From Streptomyces canus 299MFChir4.1 (GTDB taxonomy: Bacteria; Actinomycetota; Actinomycetes; Streptomycetales; Streptomycetaceae), in the NCBI RefSeq assembly GCF_000383615.1, contig NZ_KB911607.1:50626-114625 (forward strand): a stretch of DNA of 64,000 bases. The letters run 5' to 3'. Both the position numbers and the translations under genes were made by a program. Of this stretch, positions 1 through 8,955 are shown piece by piece. Positions within the stretch are counted from its first letter, which is position 1, and each line of letters opens with the position of its first letter. The notes beneath the pieces were generated by a model. It had not been told where the DNA came from. It searched no databases and saw nothing but the letters and a program-made list of their open reading frames with translations.

Positions 1-116
1 CGTCCCTCTCCGACAACGTCGCCCTGTGGTGCACGCAGAAGCACCGTCAGTACGTGATGACCCAGCCCACCGACGCGGAGACCGGTCTCCTCGGGGCGCC
101 CCGCCGCATGGACTGA
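1..116 (+). CDS. 3' end of an unidentified gene (partial)
   Basis: The only frame running to the TGA at 114-116 gives about 37 C-terminal residues, ending GLLGAPRRMD. The start lies outside the window. No motif is visible and the family cannot be named. A strong stem-loop follows 30 bases downstream, which supports this being a real gene end. Codon use (GC-rich third positions) fits a Streptomyces coding sequence. Confidence 0.45.
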   Translation, partial: SLSDNVALWCTQKHRQYVMTQPTDAETGLLGAPRRMD

Positions 117-145
117 CGGGCTGGCCCGTGGCGCGGCCAAGGTCC

Positions 146-197
146 GGGCCCCTCACACGAGTTCGTGACCGAACCGTTGCGCCGTGTGAGGGGGCCC
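146..197 (+). terminator. Two-helix stem-loop after the first gene
   Basis: An outer stem pairs 146-159 (GGGCCCCTCACACG) with 183-197, with one bulged G. Inside it, GTTCG (161-165) pairs with CGAAC (170-174). No U-tract follows, which is usual for streptomycete terminators. It separates the partial first gene from the DUF397 gene. Confidence 0.55.
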
Positions 198-253
198 AGG
201 CCAAGTAGGGTGCTCCTGCACGAGGTTCGCTCATGAGAAAGGGCCCGCCGACC

Positions 254-547
254 ATGACTGACGCGGACGACATCGCCGCAAAGACGCCGGACGAGGACGT
301 CAAGGCGCGAAAGGCGAGGGAACGGGACGAGCTGTACAGCCTCGACATCTCCGGCGTCGAGTGGCACAGCGCACCCGGCACCGAGGAGCACGAGGAACGC
401 GTCGAGATCGCCTACCTCCCCGAGGGCGCGGTGGCCATGCGGTCCTCCCTGGACCCGGACACCGTGCTGCGCTACACGGAGGCGGAGTGGCGGGCCTTCG
501 TACTGGGCGCGCGCGACGGCGAGTTCGACCTGGAGCAGGCCGAGTAG
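254..547 (+). CDS. DUF397 domain protein
   Basis: A 97-residue protein with the DUF397 pattern: a Trp-Ser-type entry (VEWHSAPG), a middle strand EIAYLPEGAVAMRSS, the D-P-D-x-V-L-R-Y-T motif, then E-W-R-A-F-V-L-G-A-R-D-G-E-F near the C-terminus. DUF397 proteins are small, abundant in Streptomyces and often partnered with XRE-type regulators such as the BldB-associated families; none is adjacent here. The ATG at 254 is preferred because GAGAAAGGG precedes it by about 11 bases; an in-frame ATG at 233 would add seven residues. The last codons are part of a 16-bp tandem duplication covering the stop. Cytoplasmic; molecular function unknown. Confidence 0.75.
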   Translation: MTDADDIAAKTPDEDVKARKARERDELYSLDISGVEWHSAPGTEEHEERVEIAYLPEGAVAMRSSLDPDTVLRYTEAEWRAFVLGARDGEFDLEQAE

Positions 548-569
548 CGCGGCGGCCGAGTAACGCGGT
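538..569. repeat. 16-bp tandem duplication across a stop codon
   Basis: Two adjacent copies, GGCCGAGTAGCGCGGC (538-553) and GGCCGAGTAACGCGGT (554-569), are followed by a broken third GGCCGAG. The first copy contains the DUF397 stop (TAG). The second carries TAA in the equivalent place. Confidence 0.7.
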
Positions 570-850
570 GGCCGAGCAGGCACGGCGGCCCGGGCTCAAG
601 AGACAGACAACCGTCACAAGCACGACATCACGGCAGGCGTCGCTCGGTCGCGCGCGAGCGCACAGCGGACGGGCCTGCCCCGCCGACGCGTGTGGCGTTT
701 ACGCTTGATGCGGGTGCGACGTAGGAACCCACGGGTGGGATGTTCGCGTCCAGGGGACTTCAGTCGGATCGGACCACAGGAACGGTCGCCCCCAGCCCGG
801 CACATGAGTGCCCACACGGCACGAGGGTGCTCGACCAACCAGGAGGAATT
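570..850. other. Leader region before the ParA-like ATPase gene
   Basis: Upstream of the ATPase gene I see no coding sequence with convincing codon bias and no clear terminator. It should contain the ATPase promoter, but no confident -35/-10 pair is visible. The strong AGGAGGA ribosome site at 841-847 marks its right end. Confidence 0.4.
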
Positions 851-3800
851 GTGCAGAGCGATCGGGACGGGCTGCGCGCGGGCTGGACCACGCCCAGCGA
901 CGACCAGTCCGACGCGGAGTCCGCCACCGAGATGACGGGCGAGTTCACCATCGACTACGCCGCTCCTGCCTGGTACACGCAGAGCGCGGCGCCCGAGGCC
1001 GAGGCGGTGCCTCCCGCGCCCGCCCCTGCTCCCGCCGCGCCCGCACCGCACCCCGGTTACCCCGATACGTCCGGTTCCGCGCCGTCGGCTCCCGTCCCCG
1101 GCCCGCAGTTCGGCCCGTCCGCGGGTGCGGCCGGCGCGACTCCGCCGCCCCCGCCGCCGTGGGCGGGAAACCCCGCGGCCCCCCAGCCACCGGTTCCCCC
1201 GAACCCGCAGAGCGGCTACGGCTATCCGCAGCCGCCGGTTCCCCCGAACCCCCAGGGCGGCTACGGCTATCCGCAGCCGCCGGCTCCTCCGCACCCCCAG
1301 GGCGGCTACGGCTACCCGCAGCCGCCCGCACCCCCGAACCCGCAGAGCGGTTACGGCTACCCGCAGCCCCCCGCTCCCCCGGCGCCCGCGCAGCCCGTGG
1401 CCCCGGCGGCGCCCGCGCCTCCCATGGCGTCGCCTGCGCCCGCCGCTCCTCCGGCCGCTCCCACGCCTCCCGCCGCTCCCGTGGCTCCGGCGCCTCCGGG
1501 ACCCCCCGGCGCCCAGAACAGCACCGACGCCGCCGCGCCTTCGACCGGCGCCGACGCGGAAGGCCGTACCGACATCCCGGCCGCCGCCGCTACGACGCCG
1601 GGCGCCCCGCAGCCCCCCGCCGCCCCGGCGGCCGACGCGCCCACCGCACCCGAGCCGCCGACCTCCGGCGAGGCTCCGCAGGTGTCCGCAGAGGCGGGAG
1701 ACACCGCACCGGCCGCCCCTGCCGCTGCCCCTGCCCCTGCCCCTGCCCCGAGCGAGGCAGCACCCGCATCCGGCTCGGACGACGAGGGCGCGGACACCCC
1801 GCAGCCCCCGCCCGGCGCCGAGGCCGCGCCCGCAGCACCGGAGTCCCCGGCCGACACCTCCGCCGGTGACTCCGAGACCGGCGCGGAACCACAGCCCGCC
1901 GCGCCGGACACCCCGGTGGCTCAACCGGCCGTACCGGAGCAGCCCCCGGCCGCCCCGAGCGCCGCCCCGGAGCAGCCCGAGGCGGCACCGTCGCCCGTAT
2001 CCGAGCAGCCCGCAGCGCAGCCGGAGGGCTGGCGACCCCCGCCCGCGCCGCAGGGTGCCGTCCCGCCGCTCCCGCCGCAGTTCGCTTCGGTGGACTCCGG
2101 CACAGCCCCGCCGGCGGCCCCGGAGTGGACGACGGGCGGACAGCCGCAGCCGCCCGCCGCGCAGCCGGGCACCCCGCCTCCGCCCGCCCAGCCGGCGGCC
2201 GCCGCCGCCCCGCCCCAGGCACCGCAGCCCGCGCCCTCCGGCTGGCCGGCCACCCCGCCGCAGCCCGACGGCCCGGCGGGTCAGGGCGGTTACGGTTACC
2301 CGCAGCCGCCCGCGCCGCAGAACCCGCAGAGCGGCTACGGCTTCCCTCAGACCCCCCAGCCTCCGGCGCCGCAGCCCCCGCAGAGCGGCTACGGCTACCC
2401 GCAGCCGCCCGCTCCCCCCAACCCGCAGCCCGGTTACGGGTTCCCGCAGCCCCCCGCGCCGCAGAACCCGCAGAGCGGCTACGGCTTCCCGCAGGCACCC
2501 CCGCCCGCCCCGGGCGGTTACGGGTACCCGCAGCAGCCCGCCCCGGGCCAGCCCCAGCAGCAGGCCCCGGCGCAGCCCGGTCAGCCCGTGCCCCCGGCCC
2601 AGCCGGGACAGCAGCCGCAGCCGCCGCAGGCCCAGCCCAACCCCTACGCGGGCGCTCCCGGCCAGCCGGGCGTGGACCCCCGTACCGGTGCCGCCTGGCC
2701 CGCCGCCGTCCAGCACGACCAACGGCAGCAGGTCGCGGGCGCAGGTGCGCCGCTCGGCTACAACGCCGCGGTCGAGCTGACCTCGGACCGGCTGGTCAAC
2801 AGCAAGAAGCAGAAGGCGAAGAGCAGCCGTCCCACTCCCGGTGGGTCGAAGTTCAAGCTCGGCGGCAAGAAGGAGGAGCAGGAGAGGCAGCGCAAGCTCG
2901 ACCTCATCCGCACCCCGGTGCTGTCCTGCTACCGGATCGCGGTGATCAGCCTCAAGGGCGGCGTGGGCAAGACGACCACGACCACCGCCCTCGGCTCCAC
3001 TCTCGCCACCGAGCGGCAGGACAAGATCCTCGCCATCGACGCCAACCCGGACGCCGGCACGCTCGGCCGCCGGGTGCGGCGCGAGACCGGCGCGACCATC
3101 CGCGACCTGGTCCAGGCGATCCCGTACCTCAACTCGTACATGGACATCCGGCGGTTCACGTCCCAGGCGGCCTCCGGCCTGGAGATCATCGCCAACGACG
3201 TCGACCCGGCCGTGTCCACGACGTTCAACGACGAGGACTACCGGCGCGCGATCGACGTGCTGGGGCGCCAGTACCCGATCATCCTCACGGACTCGGGCAC
3301 GGGCCTGCTCTACAGCGCCATGCGCGGGGTCCTGGACCTCGCCGACCAGCTGATCATCATCTCGACGCCGTCGGTGGACGGCGCGAGCAGCGCCAGCACG
3401 ACGCTCGACTGGCTGTCGGCGCACGGGTACGCGTCCCTGGTCTCGCGGTCCATCACCGTGATCTCCGGGGTCCGCGAGACCGGCAAGATGATCAAGGTGG
3501 AGGACATCGTCACCCACTTCGAGCAGCGCTGCCGTGGCGTCATCGTCGTGCCGTTCGACGAGCACCTGGCGGCCGGTGCCGAGGTCGACCTCGACATGAT
3601 GCGGCCGAAGGTCCGGGAGGCGTACTTCGACCTCGCCGCGATGGTGGCCGAGGACTTCGTGCGGGCCCAGCAGGAGCAGGGCCTGTGGACGGGGCAGGGC
3701 GGCCACCAGCCGCCGACCATGGCTCCCCCGATGCCGGGCCAGCAGCAGGCCCAGCCGCCGGCCGCGCAGCCGCCGTTCCAGGGCTTCCCCGGCGCCCAGC

Positions 3801-3907
3801 CCGGCCAGCCGTGGCAGACGGGCCAGCCCGGTCAGCCCGGTCAGCCGCAGCCCGGATTCCCGCAGCCGCCGTACGACCCGAACGCGGGTCAGCCGCCGCA
3901 GCAGTAG
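851..3907 (+). CDS. Proline-rich ParA/MinD-like ATPase (EspI/SCO5717-like)
   Basis: A 1018-residue protein in two parts. Residues 1 to about 640 are Pro/Ala/Gln-rich, with two blocks of NPQSGYGYPQPP-type repeats. Residues of about 645-975 form a ParA/MinD-type ATPase with deviant Walker A KGGVGKTT (K702-K707), the switch segment AIDANPDAGTLG and the strand PIILTDSGTG, followed by a second Pro/Gln-rich tail. The GTG start at 851 is fixed by AGGAGGA three bases upstream; an upstream in-frame ATG at 740 has no such site. Known family context: proline-rich N-terminus plus MinD-type ATPase is the EspI layout, and SCO5717-like proteins lie beside the Streptomyces type VII secretion genes. No EsxA/EccC gene is inside this window, so that link is inference. 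Cytoplasmic or membrane-associated. Confidence 0.8.
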   Translation: MQSDRDGLRAGWTTPSDDQSDAESATEMTGEFTIDYAAPAWYTQSAAPEAEAVPPAPAPAPAAPAPHPGYPDTSGSAPSAPVPGPQFGPSAGAAGATPPPPPPWAGNPAAPQPPVPPNPQSGYGYPQPPVPPNPQGGYGYPQPPAPPHPQGGYGYPQPPAPPNPQSGYGYPQPPAPPAPAQPVAPAAPAPPMASPAPAAPPAAPTPPAAPVAPAPPGPPGAQNSTDAAAPSTGADAEGRTDIPAAAATTPGAPQPPAAPAADAPTAPEPPTSGEAPQVSAEAGDTAPAAPAAAPAPAPAPSEAAPASGSDDEGADTPQPPPGAEAAPAAPESPADTSAGDSETGAEPQPAAPDTPVAQPAVPEQPPAAPSAAPEQPEAAPSPVSEQPAAQPEGWRPPPAPQGAVPPLPPQFASVDSGTAPPAAPEWTTGGQPQPPAAQPGTPPPPAQPAAAAAPPQAPQPAPSGWPATPPQPDGPAGQGGYGYPQPPAPQNPQSGYGFPQTPQPPAPQPPQSGYGYPQPPAPPNPQPGYGFPQPPAPQNPQSGYGFPQAPPPAPGGYGYPQQPAPGQPQQQAPAQPGQPVPPAQPGQQPQPPQAQPNPYAGAPGQPGVDPRTGAAWPAAVQHDQRQQVAGAGAPLGYNAAVELTSDRLVNSKKQKAKSSRPTPGGSKFKLGGKKEEQERQRKLDLIRTPVLSCYRIAVISLKGGVGKTTTTTALGSTLATERQDKILAIDANPDAGTLGRRVRRETGATIRDLVQAIPYLNSYMDIRRFTSQAASGLEIIANDVDPAVSTTFNDEDYRRAIDVLGRQYPIILTDSGTGLLYSAMRGVLDLADQLIIISTPSVDGASSASTTLDWLSAHGYASLVSRSITVISGVRETGKMIKVEDIVTHFEQRCRGVIVVPFDEHLAAGAEVDLDMMRPKVREAYFDLAAMVAEDFVRAQQEQGLWTGQGGHQPPTMAPPMPGQQQAQPPAAQPPFQGFPGAQPGQPWQTGQPGQPGQPQPGFPQPPYDPNAGQPPQQ
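1184..1382 (+). repeat. First SGYGYPQPP-type coding repeat block
   Basis: About four copies of a 15-16 residue unit (PPNPQSGYGYPQPPAPP and variants) lie in the N-terminal disordered part of the ATPase. DNA of successive units is nearly identical, so this is a recombination-prone tandem repeat. Confidence 0.75.
2282..2540 (+). repeat. Second SGYGYPQPP-type coding repeat block
   Basis: Five to six further copies of the same unit, with GYGFPQ and GYGYPQ variants, about 900 bases after the first block. The two blocks are separated by a Pro/Ala/Glu-rich spacer lacking the unit. Confidence 0.7.
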
Positions 3908-3914
3908 CCGAAGG

Positions 3915-3951
3915 AAAGAGGGCCGGCACCTTGAAGGTGCCGGCCCTCTTT
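3915..3951. terminator. Bidirectional terminator between the ATPase gene and ribF
   Basis: A perfect 16-bp stem (3915-3930 with 3936-3951) with loop TTGAA. It starts with AAAGAGGG and ends with CCCTCTTT, so it carries a short T-run in either direction. It sits between two converging genes. Confidence 0.9.
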
Positions 3952-3969
3952 GCTTTGTCCCTACGGCCT

Positions 3970-4920
3970 TCAGCCGCCGACGCCCTCGATCAGCTCACGG
4001 CACCGCTGCACGTCGACGGCCATCGCCTTGAGCAGCGCGTCCAGCGACTCGAACTTCTGCTGCCCGCGCACATACGCGAGGAAGTCCACCGCCACGTGCA
4101 GCCCGTACAGGTCGAGCCCGACGCGGTCGATGGCGTACGCCTCCACCGTGCGCTCGGTGCCGTCGAACTGAGGATTGGTGCCGACGGAGATCGCGGCCGG
4201 CATCGCCTCGCCCTGCGTGTGCAGCCAGCCGGCGTAGACGCCGTCGGCCGGGATGGCGGTGTGCGGCAGGGTCTCGACGTTGGCGGTCGGGAAGCCGAGT
4301 TCACGGCCGCGCTGGGCACCGCGGACCACCACGCCCTCCACCCGGTGCGGACGGCCCAGGATCTCCCCGGCGCCCTCCACGTCGCCCTCGGCGACCAGGC
4401 GCCGGGTCAGGGTGGAGGAGAACGGCTCGCCGCCGCCCGCCGTGCCCGACACGTACAGGTCGACGACCTCGACCTCGAAGTCGTACGTCTTGCCCTGCTC
4501 GACGAGGAAGTCGACGTTACCCGCGGCCTTGTGGCCGAAGCGGAAGTTGGGGCCTTCGACGACCGCCTTGGCGTGCAGCTTGTCGACGAGGACCTTGACG
4601 ACGAAGTCGGCGGGGGAGAGCTTCGAGAACTCCGTGGTGAAGGGGAGGATCAGCAGCGCGTCCACGCCCAGCTCGGCCATAAGCTCGGCGCGGCGGTGGT
4701 GCGGGGCGAGCAGCGGCGGGTGACTGCCGGGGCGAACGACCTCGCTGGGGTGCGGGTCGAAGGTGACGACCACGGAGGGGACGCCCAGCTCGCGCGCCCG
4801 GTCCACGGCATGCCGGATGATCAGCTGGTGCCCGCGGTGGACCCCGTCGTAGGAACCGATGGTGACGACGCTGCGCCCCCAGTCCTCGGGGATGTCCTCC
4901 AAGCCACGCCAGCGCTGCAC
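3970..4920 (-). CDS. ribF: Bifunctional riboflavin kinase/FAD synthetase
   Basis: A 316-residue protein of the usual RibF length. It phosphorylates riboflavin to FMN and adenylylates FMN to FAD in the cytoplasm. The N-terminal adenylyltransferase half shows the nucleotidyl-transfer motif GSYDGVHRGHQ (about 22-32). The C-terminal flavokinase half shows RELGFPTANV (GFPTAN at about 209-214) and the conserved DGVYAGW stretch. The GTG start has GAGGAG about seven bases upstream. It converges with the ParA-like gene across a strong terminator. Its position upstream of the truB-rbfA-infB block is typical of actinomycetes, although here a large STAND-type gene intervenes. Confidence 0.95.
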   Translation of the reverse strand: MQRWRGLEDIPEDWGRSVVTIGSYDGVHRGHQLIIRHAVDRARELGVPSVVVTFDPHPSEVVRPGSHPPLLAPHHRRAELMAELGVDALLILPFTTEFSKLSPADFVVKVLVDKLHAKAVVEGPNFRFGHKAAGNVDFLVEQGKTYDFEVEVVDLYVSGTAGGGEPFSSTLTRRLVAEGDVEGAGEILGRPHRVEGVVVRGAQRGRELGFPTANVETLPHTAIPADGVYAGWLHTQGEAMPAAISVGTNPQFDGTERTVEAYAIDRVGLDLYGLHVAVDFLAYVRGQQKFESLDALLKAMAVDVQRCRELIEGVGG

Positions 4921-5078
4921 TGTGACCGCTCCTCGTCGAACCCGTGTCCGTATTGACTCTTAAGGCTTACGCAGGTCTAAGGGTGCCATGCCGCGTGCTC
5001 GTCGCTCGCATCGGCATGGGGGTGTGACCCGACGCACGCGGACACGGGTGCGCCACGCACCCGCCGGATCCCGCGGAG

Positions 5079-8000
5079 TCAGGCGGGAATCCTCACCCCC
5101 GCCAGGTTCTCGATCATCCGCCGGGTGCCGGGGCCGACCACCGCCGCCCACTCCTGCGGGCGGTCGGTGAGCCAGCCGGCCACCAGCGCGGCGAACCCGG
5201 GGACGTGCCGACCGAGGTCGACGAGGCCGTGGTCGAAGCGGGTCGCGCCGTCCGGAGTGCGGACGAGGAGGAGACCGATGCGGTGGACGAGCTCGCGGAT
5301 GTCGGTGTCGGCCCGGGCGGCGGCCGCCGGAAGCAGGGCGACCAGGACCGCGGGCTCGCGTTCGTGGTCCAGGAGGAGGGCGAGGAGTTCCTGGCGCAGC
5401 GGGCGGGAGGCGGGCGCGCCCGGCCCGGCCAGCACGGCAGCGAGCGCGGCCCGCACGCCTTCAGGCCCGCCGTCCAGCAGGCCGGTGACCAGCGGCAGGA
5501 GCACGGCCCGGGCGGCGGGGCCCTGATCGAGGCGCCGGTCGACGTACGCGGCCAGGTCCCCGGCCGTCTCCGGGCGCCGCTCCACCGCCTCCCGCACCAG
5601 CTCGGCCACCCGGCGGGCCAGGGCGGGCGTGGTGACGTCGGCGAGCGCGCGCAGCGCCTCCCCGGCGTCCGGTCGCCGCAGCCGCTCACGGAAGGCGTCC
5701 AGGACCGGTTCGGGGTCGGTGGCGAGGGCGGGGACCAGCGCGCTCGGCGGGAACTGCGGGTCGCCGGCCGCGAAGTGCCCGAGTGCCTGCGGGAGATGAC
5801 GGGCACGCGTGCGGGGATCGTGGACCAGCAGGGCGAGCGCGCCTCCATGCAGAGTGCAGTCCTCGGGGCGGGCCAGCAGGGCGAGGGCCGCGTAGCGCAG
5901 GAGCTCGCGGTCGGCGTCGGTGCGCACGTGCGGGGCGGCGCGCAGTCCGTACGCCACGGCCGCCACCCGCCGGGCCGGCCGCTCGTCGTGCGCCCACCGG
6001 TCCACGGCCCGGCACACCGCCGGCGGCTCCTCCTCGGCCAGCACGGCGAGCAGTTCGTCGGCCCGCCGGTGCGCGCATCCGACGAGTTCCTCGGCGAGGT
6101 CGTCGAGGGCCCGCGTCCGGTGCGTGTGCAGCAGCGCCTGCGCGGCCGTCGCCACGGTCGCGTGCGGGGTCGCGGGCAGCGGCCGCTCGTCGTCGAACCA
6201 GCGGGTGAGATGCGGCTGTACGGCGGTGGGGTCGGCGGCGAGCAGCTCCGCGACGGCGTCCAGGAACCGGGCGCCGGATTCGTGCGGCGGCCCATCGGCG
6301 AGGACGAGACGGCGGAGCAGGTCGAAGCGGGTGCCCGGCGGGAGCCGCAGGGCGGTCCAGAAGGCGGGCCCGAACGCGGCCGGGACCGGTTCCCGCCGGT
6401 GGCGCCCGGCCACGAGACGGTCGGCGAGCTGCCGCAGGACATCGGTGTAAGGCGTCGCGTCAGGCACCCGCAGAAGGGTCTCGGTGAGCAGCCGGGCCGC
6501 CCACCAGGAGTGCGGGTCGGCGTCGAGGGCGTGCAGCAACTCCTCCAGCCTGTAAGCCAGTCGAGGTGTGCCGTGCTGGCGGGCGACGAGGAGCAGGGCC
6601 TGCACGACGGGCCCGACGCGGTGGTGCGGGACGGGGAGAGGGTGCTGTCGGCCGGTGTGACGGCGGTGGACCAGGGCGCGCAGAGCCTCGTCCAGGTCCA
6701 GGTGCATGCCCTGGATCCAGTCGGCGAGCTCCTCGTGGGCGAAGCGGTAGCCGCTGCCGGCGGGGACGATGAGGCCCTCGGCGAGCACGGCGGAGGCCCA
6801 GCCGGTGCCGCCGAGCCGCTTCGGGGCCTGACCCCAGGGGAACACCGCCTCGAACGAGGCCCGGTCCAGTTCGCCCTGGCCAGGCCCGAGGCTGCGGCGG
6901 GCGGCCTCGTGGACCTGACCGGAGACCTTCGCGGCGAGCCGGCGCACGGCGGCACCGCGCAGACCGCTCGGGGTGGCCAGCCGCACCGCGATGCGCAGGC
7001 ACATGAGGTCGAGGTGGGCCTCGATGACCTGGTCGCGGTCCACGGGGCCGGGGGGCGCGTCCGGGAGGGCGGCGCGGACCTCGGAGAGAAGACGGAGGGT
7101 GAGGGGGTGGCGAGCGTCGGAGGCGGCGAGCGTGCCGTCGGGGAGGGCGTAGCGGGCCCGGGCCCGGCGGGCCTCGTCCTCGGTGAGGTCGCCCAGGTGT
7201 ACGCAGGGCGGGAGGTGCCCCCGCGAGTCGCCGTACAGGAGCTCGTCCGGGAAGCCCGCGCCCTCCCAGTACTCCGCGCGGCACGCCACCACCAGCCGTG
7301 CCCCCGTCTCCGCCAGCCACTGTGCTGTGCCCTGCGTCCACTCGGCGAGGCGGTGCGCCAGGACCGGGGGCATCTCCTCGGGGCCGTCGAGGAGGAGGAA
7401 CAGGGGGCGGCCGGCGGCGCGGGCCAGCCGGGCCAGCCGCTCGGGGGTGAGGTCGCCCAGGTCGGCGGGGACGGTGCCCCCGGAGGTCGCGACGATCCGG
7501 GCCGCCCTGGCGAGCGCGCGGCGGGCCGCGTCGCCCACCGAGGCGTCGGTGTCCGCCAGGTCGGCGCCGCGCAGCCAGAGCGTCGGGGCCGGAGCGGGGC
7601 CGCGGTGGCGGCGGGCGGCGAGGGCCGCGAGTTGGGTCGTACGGCCGCTGCCGGGTGGCCCGACGAGTCCGAGGACGGGGGCCTGTCCCTCGGTGAACGC
7701 GGTGAACTCCCCTGTGACCGCGGCCCGTTCGACCGGTTCCGGGGTGTCTCCGGGGCCCGGACGACCTGTCAGTGCGCCCGGCGGCCCGTCCTGCGCCACC
7801 GAGGTGGCCGTCAGCTCCAGCACACCGGCGAGGTTGAGGTCGGCGCCGTACGCCGGGACGGTCGTGGCGTTCTCCGCGAGCAGGTCGGCGAGGGGGCCGG
7901 TGCGGACGGAGCCGAGCGGGACCGCGTAACCGCTGTCGCGGTGGCCGCTGTGCAGGGCGGTGCCGAGGACGGCGACGACCGCGCCGGTCACGGCGTCGAG

Positions 8001-8696
8001 GACAGGCCCTCCCGCGGCTCCGCCCCCCAGCCGCAGCGCGTCCCGTCCCGCGGTGCCGATCGCCAACTCCACTGCTTCTTCCAGGAGATGGAAGCCGTCG
8101 GTGGCCGTGTAGGTCACGGCGGCGGGGCCGAGCACCCTGGCCTCGCGCCAGCAGCCGGCGAAGAGCCGGACGTAGGTGCCGGTGGCGACGGTGTCCCGCA
8201 CGGAGACGGGCAGCGGGTCCACGCCGAGTCCCTCGGTGCGGACGAGCGCCAGATCAAGCTCGGGCAGCGGGGTCACGGCATCGGCGGCCACCACGCATGT
8301 GCGGTCACCGGCGTGCAGAACGAGCCGGGCCGGACCGTCGACGGCCTCGTGGCTGGTGACGACGGTGCCGTGGTGATCGCCGACGAAGCCGGTCCCCCAA
8401 AGCCGTCCTGCCAGGTCGTGGATCCGCACGAGGTGCGTGTCCCGCCCGGGTCCGGACGAGACCTGATCCCGGGGCTCGCGTCGGTGCTTTTGCACGGGCC
8501 GGGAACGGTCGTCGCGCCGCCCCCACCGGTGCCTCTCGCACCCCGGCCGCGGCTGCCCGTCCTCCTCGGCGGCCACCCGGTCGCCTCGGCCCGTCGGCCC
8601 GGCCGGCTGCCCTGCGGTTCCGTCCTCCTGCCGCGCGCTCCGCGTGCCGGAGTCGGGTGGCACGGCTCCACCGACGGAGTCACCCCCTGCCGTCAT
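5079..8696 (-). CDS. Trypsin-like domain fused to a P-loop STAND-type NTPase; protease serine missing
   Basis: A 1205-residue protein. Residues of about 95-270 follow the trypsin/HtrA fold: VVTSHEAVD with His116, LDLALVR with Asp148, and GAAGGPVLD in place of GxSGGPV, so the nucleophile position is Ala228. Residues of about 320-560 form a P-loop NTPase: Walker A GPPGSGRTT (346-354), Walker B-like LFLLLDGPEE and the VVACRAEYW strand. The rest is helical, HEAT/TPR-like. The ATG at 8696 has GGGGAGG eight bases upstream and is preferred over a longer in-frame start at 8792. Protease-STAND fusions are known in bacterial conflict and signalling systems; here the protease looks catalytically dead, suggesting a binding or regulatory role. 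No signal peptide or membrane segment is evident. Substrate and function are unknown. Confidence 0.75.
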   Translation of the reverse strand: MTAGGDSVGGAVPPDSGTRSARQEDGTAGQPAGPTGRGDRVAAEEDGQPRPGCERHRWGRRDDRSRPVQKHRREPRDQVSSGPGRDTHLVRIHDLAGRLWGTGFVGDHHGTVVTSHEAVDGPARLVLHAGDRTCVVAADAVTPLPELDLALVRTEGLGVDPLPVSVRDTVATGTYVRLFAGCWREARVLGPAAVTYTATDGFHLLEEAVELAIGTAGRDALRLGGGAAGGPVLDAVTGAVVAVLGTALHSGHRDSGYAVPLGSVRTGPLADLLAENATTVPAYGADLNLAGVLELTATSVAQDGPPGALTGRPGPGDTPEPVERAAVTGEFTAFTEGQAPVLGLVGPPGSGRTTQLAALAARRHRGPAPAPTLWLRGADLADTDASVGDAARRALARAARIVATSGGTVPADLGDLTPERLARLARAAGRPLFLLLDGPEEMPPVLAHRLAEWTQGTAQWLAETGARLVVACRAEYWEGAGFPDELLYGDSRGHLPPCVHLGDLTEDEARRARARYALPDGTLAASDARHPLTLRLLSEVRAALPDAPPGPVDRDQVIEAHLDLMCLRIAVRLATPSGLRGAAVRRLAAKVSGQVHEAARRSLGPGQGELDRASFEAVFPWGQAPKRLGGTGWASAVLAEGLIVPAGSGYRFAHEELADWIQGMHLDLDEALRALVHRRHTGRQHPLPVPHHRVGPVVQALLLVARQHGTPRLAYRLEELLHALDADPHSWWAARLLTETLLRVPDATPYTDVLRQLADRLVAGRHRREPVPAAFGPAFWTALRLPPGTRFDLLRRLVLADGPPHESGARFLDAVAELLAADPTAVQPHLTRWFDDERPLPATPHATVATAAQALLHTHRTRALDDLAEELVGCAHRRADELLAVLAEEEPPAVCRAVDRWAHDERPARRVAAVAYGLRAAPHVRTDADRELLRYAALALLARPEDCTLHGGALALLVHDPRTRARHLPQALGHFAAGDPQFPPSALVPALATDPEPVLDAFRERLRRPDAGEALRALADVTTPALARRVAELVREAVERRPETAGDLAAYVDRRLDQGPAARAVLLPLVTGLLDGGPEGVRAALAAVLAGPGAPASRPLRQELLALLLDHEREPAVLVALLPAAAARADTDIRELVHRIGLLLVRTPDGATRFDHGLVDLGRHVPGFAALVAGWLTDRPQEWAAVVGPGTRRMIENLAGVRIPA

Positions 8697-8881
8697 GGCC
8701 GAACCTCCCCGCCGTACGCACGTTCCTGTTCTCGACGGTAGGCGTGCGGTGATCAGCGGGACAGATCGCGTGGTGAACGCGCCCCCTTCCACACCCCCGG
8801 TTCACTCCGAGCGCCTGCCCGCGCGGGTGAATGGAAGGGGGACGGCGGATACACCCTAGGGGTGGGGGAACCGAGGGGGGA
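8697..8881 (-). promoter_or_regulatory. Upstream region of the STAND-type gene, with palindrome
   Basis: It lies between the STAND gene start and the truB operon terminator and should hold the STAND gene promoter, though no clear sigma-factor boxes were recognised. CACCCTAGGGGTG (8852-8864) is a near-perfect palindrome that could be an operator. Confidence 0.3.
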
Positions 8882-8922
8882 CCGTGGAGCGGCGGCACAA
8901 CCCCGTGATCGCCGCTCCACGG
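8882..8922 (-). terminator. Terminator of the rimP-truB operon
   Basis: A perfect 13-bp inverted repeat: CCGTGGAGCGGCG (8882-8894) with CGCCGCTCCACGG (8910-8922). It lies just past the 3' end of truB in the direction of transcription. Confidence 0.8.
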
Positions 8923-8955
8923 GCGGACCGCCCCGGTGCCCCCGCGTTTCCGGCG

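Noticed and set aside
614..3706. Leftward open frame of about 1030 codons opposite the ParA-like gene
   Set aside because: It reads Arg/Gly-rich nonsense antisense to proline-rich repeats; long antisense frames are expected in GC-rich DNA.
5205..8741. Rightward open frame opposite the STAND-type gene
   Set aside because: No recognisable motif; the minus-strand frame has the domains, codon bias and ribosome site.
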